DNA of 64,000 nt, taken from Hephaestia mangrovi. GTDB lineage: Bacteria > Pseudomonadota > Alphaproteobacteria > Sphingomonadales > Sphingomonadaceae. Under the pieces are notes generated by a model. That model was not told the origin of the DNA, did not search any database, and was given only the letters and a program-made list of their open reading frames with translations. Both the position numbers and the translations under genes were made by a program. Shown here in pieces: positions 29,334-36,999 of this stretch. Each line of letters opens with the position of its first letter. Within the stretch, counting starts at the first letter, position 1. The stretch covers positions 62,001-126,000 of the forward strand of contig NZ_JAINVU010000001.1 in assembly GCF_019880555.1 (NCBI RefSeq), written 5' to 3'.

Positions 29334-29338
29334 CGTAG
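29132..29338 (+). CDS. Secreted mini YD-repeat protein, copy A (68 aa)
   Basis: Starts MMKVRMLLGLALAAMPVAAQA, a typical signal peptide with AQA cleavage site, followed by only about 47 residues that make one YD-repeat unit (TYTYDAKGRLMKVVHTGT, then TTTYSHDKADNRTNV). It ends 51 bases before the RHS giant in the same orientation. A nearly identical gene precedes the second RHS locus. YD repeats normally occur in dozens to build a toxin shell, so a free single unit could seed, cap or chaperone that shell, or be a relic of a split RHS N-terminus. Start ATG 29132 gives the signal peptide; the frame is open upstream without homology. Confidence 0.7.
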   Translation: MMKVRMLLGLALAAMPVAAQATETVTYTYDAKGRLMKVVHTGTANNNLTTTYSHDKADNRTNVTTTGA

Positions 29339-29389
29339 GGCTGATCGGGCAGGGGCTTGCGAGCCCCAACTAAAATAACGGGGGACGCA

Positions 29390-32300
29390 ATGACGAACCG
29401 ATCGAACGCGCGCGGCTGCGCCGCGCGGCGCTTGCGCGTGCTGTTGACCACGACGGCCTTGGGCGGAGCAATCGTTTCCGCACCCGCATTCGGGCAGGCG
29501 GTGCTCCACCGCAATCTGGACGCAAACGGAGTCGATCTTACCCGCGACGACTACGTGATGAATTTCAAGGAAGGATCGATTGGTTCGGGTGACGCCGAGT
29601 TGTCGCTGATCCGTCAGGACGCGAGCTCGAAGTTTTCGCAATGGGACAATTACTCGTTCAATCTCAGCCCCAACGGCAGCGCCACGACTGTCACGGTAGG
29701 CCAGAGAGGCCGCTTCGTGGACGTGTTCACGTCTTCGGGTTCGGGCTTCGTTTCGAGCAAGAATGACGGCGCCACGCTCACGGGCGGCGGCAGTTCCTAT
29801 GTCTATACGGCTTCAGACGGCACAAAGATCGCCTACACGGCCCCTGCCTATTCAGGCTACAACAGTTTCTGCGGCCACACCGCGCCCAACCAATTCAGCT
29901 GCGAACTCGTGGCCACATCGATTACGGAGCCGAATGGGGCGACGACGACGCTCTCCTACGCGTACTACGGCTATCCCGGCCCGCCCTACGGGTCGCAGTC
30001 GACGACGACCTATTCGTGGCGGCTGTCAAACGTGGCCAACAGCTTCGGATACAAAATCTCGTTCGGCTATCCGTTCATTGGCGGTGGGCCGGGTGGAGGC
30101 GGAAACCAGACGCCCCCGCCAGATGAATGGTTTCAGCGGGTGCGTGCCTCATTCTATAACACCAACGTCAGCACCACGCCGCAGGCAACGGTGAATTACA
30201 GCTATCCGTCGACCGGAACGGTCGACGTAACCGATACCGACGACAATGTCTGGGAGATCACGTCGACCAGCATCAAGGCGCCGGGCGAGTCGAGCCCGGG
30301 CGTCGTGATCGGCGGATCGGCGAGCTACGTGACGTCGGTGACGAGCGGTGGGGTCACGACCCACTATGCTTACTCGACAAGCGGCTCGACTGCGACGATG
30401 GTGGTAACCGATCCGGCCGGGAACCATACGACGATCGTATCGGATCTGACCATCAGCCGACCGACCAAGGTGACTGACGCCGCTTCGCACAGCACCATAT
30501 ATGGCTATGACAGCTACGGCCGCTTGACCTCAATCACCTACCCTGAGGGCAACGTCAAGAAGTTCACTTATGGCGAGCGCGGCAACATCACCGAAACCCG
30601 TGAGATATCGAAGACCCCGGGCACGCCGGCCGATATCGTGACCACGGCCGGTTTCCCGACAAGCTGCACGAACGTCGCGTGCAACGAGCCGACCTGGACC
30701 AAGGACGCCAACCTAAACCAGACCGACTATACTTATGACACGACGACGGGTCAGCTATTGACCGTGACGCTGCCGGCAGCGGCGACGGGCGTCCCGCGCA
30801 GGAAGACGTCCTACAGCTATACCAGCGTTGGCGGCGTCAGCCTGCTGAGTGGCATGACGACATGCGCGACGGCGACCACTTGCGCCGGCACGGCGAACGA
30901 GGTGAAGACCTCGATCGGCTATGACGCCAGCGGTAACGCGACGAGCCAGACAGTCGCGGCCGGCGATGGCTCCGTATCGGCGACCACTACCGCAACTTAT
31001 ACCCCGATGGGTGACGTCGCGACCGTCGATGGGCCGCTGTCGGGAACGGCGGATACGACCTATTATCGCTATGATGCGGCGCGCCGCGCGGTCGGCGTAA
31101 TTTCGGCAGACCCGGATGGATCGGGCAGCCTCAAGCAGCGAGCGCAGAAGCTGACCTACAATGGCCTGGGCCAGGTGACCAAGGCGGAGGTCGGGACGGT
31201 CACGGGAACCGACGACACGGCGTGGAATGCGTTCGTGTCGAAGCAGCAGCTGACGACCAGCTATGACAGCCATCATCGCAAGATCCGTGATGCGGTGACG
31301 GCGGGCGGCACGACCTACGGTGTCACCGACTACAGCTATGACAGTTACGGGCGACCCGATTGCACGGCGGTCAGGATGAACCCGTCGGCGTGGGGGACGG
31401 TGACCGCGGCGTGCACGGCGCAGACGGCGGGAAGCGCCGGCCCCGACCGGATCACCCGCAACACGGTCTATGACGCCTTGAACCGGGTGACTTCGGTGAC
31501 GAGCGCTTATGGCGTTTCGGGCACAGCCTCGACCGAGAGCACGACCTATTCCATAAACGGCAAGGTCGCGTCCGTGACTGACGGCGAGGGCAACAAGACG
31601 ACGTACATCTACGACGGGTTCGACCGGCTGTCGAAGACCGAATATCCCAGCCCGACGAGCGCGGGAACGAGTTCGACCACGGATTATGAGCAGCTCGGCT
31701 ATGACGCCAACGGCAACGTCACCGAGCGTGATCTCCGGGGCTATGCCTCGGACAGCACGCAAAAGATCATATACGGCTACGATCACCTGAACCGCTTGGT
31801 ATCGAAGAACCTGCCGGGCAGCGAGCCGGACGTAACCTACGCCTACGATCTGCTCGACCGGCCAAAATCGGCCACACAATCGGGGAACGCCTTGTCGTTC
31901 ACCTATGACGCGCTCTCGCGGCTGCGGACTGAGACGGGGCCGCAAGGCACGCTGACCTCGACCTGGGATGCGGGCGGGCGTAGAACCGAACTGCAATGGC
32001 CGGACGGGTTCTACGTGATCTACGATTACGACGTGCTGGGTGAGATGACCAAGGTGCGCGAGAATGGCGCGACCTCGGGCGCGGGCGTGCTGGCGACCTA
32101 CACCTATGACGATCTCGGCAACCGGACGTACGTGACCAACGGCAACGGCACGGCGAGCGCGTGGACGCCGGATGCGATGTCGCGGCTGGCGACGCTGGTC
32201 CACAACCTCGGCGGCTCGGCCGACGACCTGACGAAGACGTTCACCTACAATCCGGCGAGCCAGATCGCGAGCGCGGCGAGCTCGAACGACGCTTATGCCT

Positions 32301-33601
32301 GGAACGGTGCGGTCAACGTCAACCGCAACTACACGACCAACGGGCTCAACCAGTACACGGCCGCAGGCAGCACGAGCCTCGGCTATGACGCGCGCGGCAA
32401 TCTCACCACCAGCGGCTCGGACAGCTACACCTACAGTTCCGAGAATCTGATGAAGACAGGCCCGGGCAGTACCAGCCTGACCTACGATCCGCTGCTGCGG
32501 CTTTATCAAGTGACCAAGGGCTCGACGACGACGCGGTTCGCCTATGACGGGCTCGAGATGGTCGGCGAATACAATGCGTCCAACGCGCTTCAGAAACGCT
32601 ACGTCTACGGCCCCGGGACCGACGATCCGATCGTGCAATATACCGGCACCGGCACGACCAGCCGGACCTGGCTGCACGCCGACGAGCGCGGCAGCGTGAT
32701 CGCGCTGACCGACAGTTCGGGCAACACGACAGCGATCAACAGCTATGACGAATATGGCATCCCCGGATCGGGCAACAGCGGGCGGTTCCAATATACCGGT
32801 CAGGCATGGCTGCCCGAGGTTGGGCTCTATTATTACAAGGCCCGGATGTATTCCCCCAGCCTCGGCCGGTTCATGCAGACCGATCCCATCGGATATGCTG
32901 ATGGACTGAATTGGTATAATTATGTTGGTGGTGATCCGGTCAACTTCGTTGATCCGACGGGAATGCTTACTTGTGGGTATTCTGCCGGTGGAACCGTCTA
33001 CGATAGCTCCGGCAAGGTAGCTGGCTCCGGGCGCGTTATTCAGTGTCATCTCGACCCGTGGGACAACATCTCGAATTCTCCCGAAGGAGGCAATTCCTCG
33101 CCAGGTGGAGGTGCTGGCGGACCAAATGAAGTCCTCGTGAAAGCGACGAGGCTGCCGCAGAATGCGAACATTACTCCGTGCGAGTCCGCTTGGCTAGCCA
33201 ACAAGTTTCGAAACGCGGGCGCTACCGACACAAGCTTCCTCTCCAAAATTACATTTCACAATGGCACTCCGGCTCTCGGCACAGGAAACCTATTTACCGA
33301 CTTAGCATACGGGGAGGATACTACGGGAGCAGTCACCAACTTAGACGATGTTTATGTCAAGCCCGATCAATTTTCTCATTATACTTCAGCTGGTAATAGA
33401 GATCACTATGAAGAGATATTCCATAGTTTTCAGTTTAATTCTCTAGGTAAACTGGGATTTTATTCGATATATGGTGCGAGCTCGATCGGCCAAGTGCTGT
33501 CAGGCGGCGATGACTATTACGGCAACTCCCTTGAAGCCCAAGCTAAATCAGTAGCCAGAAGCTTGGAAGCACAATACAATAAGGAGAGGCCTTGTGGCTA
33601 A
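29390..33601 (+). CDS. RHS/YD-repeat polymorphic toxin 1, signal-peptide type
   Basis: 1403 aa with GGGGGA Shine-Dalgarno sequence. Signal peptide to about residue 37 (LLTTTALGGAIVSAPAFGQA). A beta-rich N-terminal part (about 40-360) is followed by YD repeats (about 370-1180) ending in the RHS core LGRFMQTDPIGYADGLNWYN. The variable tip (about 1190-1403) begins after VLVKATRLPQ and has lower GC. The tip contains YEEIFHSFQFNSLGKLGFYS and NSLEAQAKSVA, the layout of zincin-like tips (HExxH, then Nxx-E-xA), but with E in place of the first histidine. Probably a secreted contact-dependent toxin; which export system follows Sec is unclear. Confidence 0.88.
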   Translation: MTNRSNARGCAARRLRVLLTTTALGGAIVSAPAFGQAVLHRNLDANGVDLTRDDYVMNFKEGSIGSGDAELSLIRQDASSKFSQWDNYSFNLSPNGSATTVTVGQRGRFVDVFTSSGSGFVSSKNDGATLTGGGSSYVYTASDGTKIAYTAPAYSGYNSFCGHTAPNQFSCELVATSITEPNGATTTLSYAYYGYPGPPYGSQSTTTYSWRLSNVANSFGYKISFGYPFIGGGPGGGGNQTPPPDEWFQRVRASFYNTNVSTTPQATVNYSYPSTGTVDVTDTDDNVWEITSTSIKAPGESSPGVVIGGSASYVTSVTSGGVTTHYAYSTSGSTATMVVTDPAGNHTTIVSDLTISRPTKVTDAASHSTIYGYDSYGRLTSITYPEGNVKKFTYGERGNITETREISKTPGTPADIVTTAGFPTSCTNVACNEPTWTKDANLNQTDYTYDTTTGQLLTVTLPAAATGVPRRKTSYSYTSVGGVSLLSGMTTCATATTCAGTANEVKTSIGYDASGNATSQTVAAGDGSVSATTTATYTPMGDVATVDGPLSGTADTTYYRYDAARRAVGVISADPDGSGSLKQRAQKLTYNGLGQVTKAEVGTVTGTDDTAWNAFVSKQQLTTSYDSHHRKIRDAVTAGGTTYGVTDYSYDSYGRPDCTAVRMNPSAWGTVTAACTAQTAGSAGPDRITRNTVYDALNRVTSVTSAYGVSGTASTESTTYSINGKVASVTDGEGNKTTYIYDGFDRLSKTEYPSPTSAGTSSTTDYEQLGYDANGNVTERDLRGYASDSTQKIIYGYDHLNRLVSKNLPGSEPDVTYAYDLLDRPKSATQSGNALSFTYDALSRLRTETGPQGTLTSTWDAGGRRTELQWPDGFYVIYDYDVLGEMTKVRENGATSGAGVLATYTYDDLGNRTYVTNGNGTASAWTPDAMSRLATLVHNLGGSADDLTKTFTYNPASQIASAASSNDAYAWNGAVNVNRNYTTNGLNQYTAAGSTSLGYDARGNLTTSGSDSYTYSSENLMKTGPGSTSLTYDPLLRLYQVTKGSTTTRFAYDGLEMVGEYNASNALQKRYVYGPGTDDPIVQYTGTGTTSRTWLHADERGSVIALTDSSGNTTAINSYDEYGIPGSGNSGRFQYTGQAWLPEVGLYYYKARMYSPSLGRFMQTDPIGYADGLNWYNYVGGDPVNFVDPTGMLTCGYSAGGTVYDSSGKVAGSGRVIQCHLDPWDNISNSPEGGNSSPGGGAGGPNEVLVKATRLPQNANITPCESAWLANKFRNAGATDTSFLSKITFHNGTPALGTGNLFTDLAYGEDTTGAVTNLDDVYVKPDQFSHYTSAGNRDHYEEIFHSFQFNSLGKLGFYSIYGASSIGQVLSGGDDYYGNSLEAQAKSVARSLEAQYNKERPCG
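31091..32940 (+). repeat. RHS core direct repeat, copy A (about 1.85 kb)
   Basis: Colinear with 46677-48526 at a constant offset of 15586 bases. Nearly identical except for two divergent patches (about 31850-31990 and 32440-32600) of equal length in both copies. It encodes YD repeats and the RHS-associated core. Confidence 0.85.
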
Positions 33602-33651
33602 TCCGCGCGGCTGACACGATCATAGTTAACACAATAAAGAGTGGGTGTCTT

Positions 33652-33873
33652 ATGAATCGCTCTAGAATAATTATTCTATTCTCCTGCATATATGCCATTC
33701 TTGGTTTCATTGTGTTTGTCGGGTCAGTGATGGGCGACTGCCCTAGTACGACTCCTGCTGAAAAGTGCGTTGCCGGTAAGCGCCACTATGTCAGGCGAAA
33801 TTTAGCAATTTGGGCGGTCGGTTATCCCGCCATCTTGTTGATATTGGTGTATGGGAATCGTCGGAACGAATAG
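33652..33873 (+). CDS. Small two-helix membrane protein, candidate immunity to RHS tip 1
   Basis: 73 aa beginning MNRSRIIILFSCIYAILGFI. One hydrophobic helix at about 5-26, a short loop with two cysteines (CPSTTPAEKC), and a second helix at about 52-67. It lies 50 bases after the RHS1 stop with matching low GC. The position is where the cognate immunity gene of an RHS tip is expected. No family recognised. Confidence 0.55.
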   Translation: MNRSRIIILFSCIYAILGFIVFVGSVMGDCPSTTPAEKCVAGKRHYVRRNLAIWAVGYPAILLILVYGNRRNE

Positions 33874-33883
33874 GTGATAATAG

Positions 33884-34303
33884 CCGCAAAAGGATCTGAC
33901 CTGCAAAGGCACCGCAACCTTCTCTGCTGTTGGGCCCTTGCCCCAAGCTCCCGGTGACTCAGCCTTCGCTCCCGGAACTAAGCCTGCAAACGGGACAGTT
34001 GCTATCGCAGGAGCAAGTACGTTTGGGTTCGGGCGAAGAGCGTTGCGGGAAGGTGCTGCAGGGGCAATCAAGATATATCCACAGGGCCTCGACAGTCTTC
34101 TAAAAGAGACTGGTGGACCATCACCACCCTTTACCGTCGGCGACTACGGCGACGTGAACATTAGGAACGCGCCGGGCTCGAGGTTCGATATCTATCGATT
34201 CTCAACTCTCAAAGGTGCGTTGACGTTCGGCAAGCGCACGGTTCCCGTGATCATCACAGTGCCTGCGGGCGGACACTGTCCTCCCGGCACTACGGCTCAA
34301 TAG
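33884..34303 (+). pseudogene. Orphan RHS C-terminal tip cassette 1 (no start codon)
   Basis: An open frame with no good start begins at the shared junction GCCGCAAAAGGA (33883-33894) and reads PQKDLTCKGTATFSAVGPL, continuing to GDYGDVNIRNAPGSRFDIYR and a Cys-Pro end (GGHCPPGTTAQ), 140 codons. RHS1's own tip starts at the equivalent LPQ (33152-33160). A TAG precedes the junction in frame. It is therefore a promoterless, startless alternative tip that recombination could attach to an RHS body. Confidence 0.7.
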
Positions 34304-34312
34304 GATCGGCAG

Positions 34313-34786
34313 ATGTCCCTAATCGATTCCCCACCGGCACAAGTCGAAGTTGTGGCTCGCCTTTCAGCTACGACGTCACGTTGTGAAATCCGTAAATACG
34401 CGAGCGACGACGAGGCCGGCGAGCTGCTCGAAGCTAAATGTGGTGCTATGGCGAAGCCGCTTGGCAGGGCAGTCAAGGGCGTGTCAGTGGACCGGATTAA
34501 TACCTGTCGGGTGCTGCTGACCGTGAACGCCGTTCATTCTCCGCGCCTTTTAAGCCTAAGCAATTGTCATGGGCGCTTGGTGGAGTCAGATGTTGGTAGC
34601 GCTTGGGTCAAGCAACTCCAGAGGCGAGCGGGCATCCAGTCACGGAGCATCGAATTTATCTCATATGCTAAGGTCGAGAAGCGGGTCGGCTGTTATAACG
34701 TGACCGTCACGTACGATGCTAAATCCGGTGCACAGAACACACCTTACAAGGAAACTTCAGGGCAATTCTGTATCCGAAGGCAGTAG
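34313..34786 (+). CDS. Candidate immunity protein for orphan tip 1 (157 aa)
   Basis: Starts 10 bases after the orphan tip frame. No signal peptide or membrane helix; four to six cysteines in spaced pairs (SRCEIRKY, EAKCGAM, INTCRVLL, SNCHGRL). The end QFCIRRQ looks like a normal terminus. No family recognised; the role is inferred from the tip-then-immunity layout, and the next cassette junction begins 6 bases after its stop. Confidence 0.5.
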   Translation: MSLIDSPPAQVEVVARLSATTSRCEIRKYASDDEAGELLEAKCGAMAKPLGRAVKGVSVDRINTCRVLLTVNAVHSPRLLSLSNCHGRLVESDVGSAWVKQLQRRAGIQSRSIEFISYAKVEKRVGCYNVTVTYDAKSGAQNTPYKETSGQFCIRRQ

Positions 34787-34791
34787 GATCG

Positions 34792-35208
34792 CCGCAAAAG
34801 GAGCAGAATCAATGCTCGGCTTATGGCTCATGGGCATCTTGGGCGAATTATGCTGACGGTGTCGCAGCTAGGGCGGATAAGGTCGCCGCAGTTGCCGGTG
34901 TCGCGGCTCTAGCGACTTCTGAAACTGGTGTTGGCGGCGTTGTTCTGGGAGGCGTGGCACTTTTCGCTAAAGGCGCAGGTCTGATTGCGACAGGTGTTTC
35001 GGCGTATTCGAAGTGGCAGGGTGGCGATCGAGGGGCTGCGCTACGCACTGTAGGTGTTGCGGGGGCTTCTCTCGCTATCGGAAGACTTTTACCTGCCGCT
35101 GCCTCAGCTCAAGCCAAGGTTGGTGGCAGCGATGTAAGTCGTGTCGCTGATGCTGCGGGCGAAGCACAAGGCTATGCCGCCGGAAAATTTGCTGAAGCGC
35201 AACTCTGA
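34792..35208 (+). pseudogene. Orphan RHS C-terminal tip cassette 2 (no start codon)
   Basis: Opens at the same junction (GCCGCAAAAGGA at 34791-34802) as PQKEQNQCSAYGSWASWANY and runs 138 codons. The middle is glycine/alanine-rich and hydrophobic (VAAVAGVAALATSETGVGGV, FAKGAGLIATGVSAYSKW), like the pre-toxin or pore-forming helices of polymorphic toxins. It ends GYAAGKFAEAQL. A GTG at 34954 could start a shorter 84-aa product but would drop the conserved junction. Confidence 0.6.
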
Positions 35209-35222
35209 AAATAAAGGGCGAC

Positions 35223-35519
35223 ATGATTGCTTCATTATCTATGTTTACATTATTATGCATCATTATAGATCTATCGATGGATCGATTTTATATGATGTTT
35301 ATTAACATTAGCCTGCACCATGTAAATAGAAATGCTCGATTTATACCTCTATACGGATATCGAGGTATGTTCTTCTTATTGTTTATATCGTCACCTATCT
35401 GGGGTAAGGGCTTATCAGATAAGATTGTCACCGCAACTAATATAGTAATATTTATTGTGTTCGGAATTATTAGCTGTTTTGAGACAATAAAGAGGCGGAG
35501 GCCTCTTCCCAATAAATAG
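35223..35519 (+). CDS. AT-rich membrane protein, candidate immunity for orphan tip 2 (98 aa)
   Basis: Starts MIASLSMFTLLCIIIDLSMD. Two or three hydrophobic stretches (about 3-18, 48-60, 70-88) and a basic tail KRRRPLPNK. GC is far below the rest of the window, a sign of recent transfer. It follows orphan tip 2 by 14 bases. A membrane immunity protein would suit a membrane-active tip. Confidence 0.5.
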   Translation: MIASLSMFTLLCIIIDLSMDRFYMMFINISLHHVNRNARFIPLYGYRGMFFLLFISSPIWGKGLSDKIVTATNIVIFIVFGIISCFETIKRRRPLPNK

Positions 35520-35605
35520 GTCGCTTATTTTATCTCGAAATCAGATCTCGGCTGTGATTACGGTGACAGTTTACTAAATACACCAAATTCGCTATCTCTG
35601 GCCGC

Positions 35606-36274
35606 CTGGCCCGTCTGCTCGCCTCGTCCTGCCCGGCTATCCCTATCACGTGACGCAGCGGGGCAACCGCAGGCAGCGGACCTTTTTCGAGGATGGCGAT
35701 TACGCTCTACCTTGACCTGATTGCGGAGGCGGCCGGCAAGGCGGGTGCGGAGATCTGGTGTTATTGCCTGATGCCCAATCCCGTTCACCTGATCGTCGTG
35801 CCATCGGATGAGGACGGGTTGCGGCGAACCTTTGCCGATGCGCATCGCCGCTATACCGGCTTCATCAACGCACGCCACCGCTGGACCGGGCATCTCTGGC
35901 AAGGGCGCTACGGGGCGGTGGTGATGGATGAGCGCCATCTCGCGCATGCGATCCGCTATGTGTCGCGCAACCCGGTTCGCGTGCGATTGACCTCACGCGC
36001 GGAGGAATGGCGCTGGTCGAGCGTGCGGGCGCATCCGGCGGGGGAGGACGATGGTCTGGTCCGCGTCGCGCCGGCGCTCGAACGCGATGGCGACTTTGCC
36101 CGCTTTCTCGGCTCGCCTGAAGACGGCGCCGATGCCTGGCAGGCGCTGTGGCGATCGGAAGCCACCGGTCGTCCGCTCGGAAGCGCCGAATGGATCGCTG
36201 CGCTGGAAGCGCGAACGGGCCGGGTGCTCGCGCCGCAGAAGCGTGGCCCCAAGCCGCGCTTGCCTGGCGCCTAG
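35606..36274 (+). pseudogene. REP-associated tyrosine transposase (Y1/HUH type), frameshifted
   Basis: Conceptual product resembles TnpA_REP: LARLVLPGYPYHVTQRGNRR, then YLDLIAEAAGKAGAEIWCYC, LMPNPVHLIVVPSDEDGLRR, WQGRYGAVVMDERHL and YVSRNPVRVRL. Two frame breaks are visible: a base lost near 35618 and two lost near 35702 (CGCTCTACC where CGCTCTCTACC is expected). The start codon is CTG-like. The first His of the usual PNHVHLI metal motif is Pro here. A 193-codon C-terminal part remains open from 35693. It is dead as a transposase. Confidence 0.75.
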
Positions 36275-36387
36275 CAAGAATAAGACGCGCATTTTCCACC
36301 AATCAGGAGCCAACGTGCTTGGCATGGGCGGGTCGCAAGGCGTAGCAAGGTGAGGCGAATCGGGGAAAAATCGCGAAAGGGGCGCAA

Positions 36388-36711
36388 GTGATATCGCAGA
36401 GAGGAACGCGGCATTGTCATGCCGCTGCGGTGGTGCTGCTCTGGTCAACCGCCGCAAGGGCGCAGGACGAGCTGGCTGACCCGGCCGGGTCCGGCCCGCT
36501 GATCGCGGCGGTGCATTGGCTGCAGGGAACGCTGCTCGGCACGATCGCCACCGTCGTCGCGGTGATCGCGGTTGCCGCGGTAGGGTTCATGATGCTGACC
36601 GGCCGGATCAATTGGCGCTATGGCGCGACCGTCATTCTCGGCTGCTTCATCCTGTTCGGCGCGGCGAGCATCGTCGCCGGTATCCAGTCGACCGCCCAGC
36701 TCGGCGGCTGA
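36388..36711 (+). CDS. virB2: T4SS major pilin, VirB2/TrbC family (first copy)
   Basis: 107 aa from a GTG start. Signal peptide ending near ARAQ, then SGPLIAAVHWLQGTLLGTIA and two long hydrophobic helices separated by GRINWR, the standard VirB2 layout. First gene of the T4SS operon. A paralogue closes the operon at 44064. Confidence 0.85.
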   Translation: MISQRGTRHCHAAAVVLLWSTAARAQDELADPAGSGPLIAAVHWLQGTLLGTIATVVAVIAVAAVGFMMLTGRINWRYGATVILGCFILFGAASIVAGIQSTAQLGG

Positions 36712-36714
36712 GCG

Positions 36715-36999
36715 ATGGCCGGCGTGGACCGCGATCCGCTGTTCGTTGCCCTGACGCGCCCGCAGATGTTCGCGGGCGTCACCTACAGCTATTTCGTCGC
36801 GAACGCGGTGATCGCGACCGAATTGTTCCTGATCTTCCGCACGGTCTGGGTGCTGCTGGCGGCGGTCGTCGTCCACCTTGCCGGCATGGTGCTCTGTTTG
36901 CGCGAGCCGCGCTTCTTCGACCTGTGGCTGACGCGGGTCGGACGATGCCCGCGCGTCAAGAACTATTCGATCTGGCGATGCAACTCCTACCGGCCCTGA
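36715..36999 (+). CDS. virB3: T4SS protein VirB3
   Basis: 94 aa: DPLFVALTRPQMFAGVTYSY, two adjacent membrane helices, then EPRFFDLWLTRVGRCP and a terminal RCNSYRP typical of VirB3. It overlaps virB4 by 55 bases in a different frame, also usual for the pair. It sits in the inner membrane with VirB4. Confidence 0.85.
   Translation: MAGVDRDPLFVALTRPQMFAGVTYSYFVANAVIATELFLIFRTVWVLLAAVVVHLAGMVLCLREPRFFDLWLTRVGRCPRVKNYSIWRCNSYRP

Noticed and set aside
30755..33049. 764-codon open frame antisense to RHS1 (and a similar one antisense to RHS2)
   Set aside because: It results from YD-repeat codon bias on the opposite strand; composition is Arg/Ile-rich without domains or Shine-Dalgarno sequence.
36516..36944. 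Long N-terminal extension of VirB4
   Set aside because: It is an out-of-frame read of virB2 and virB3; VirB4 similarity begins at 36945.
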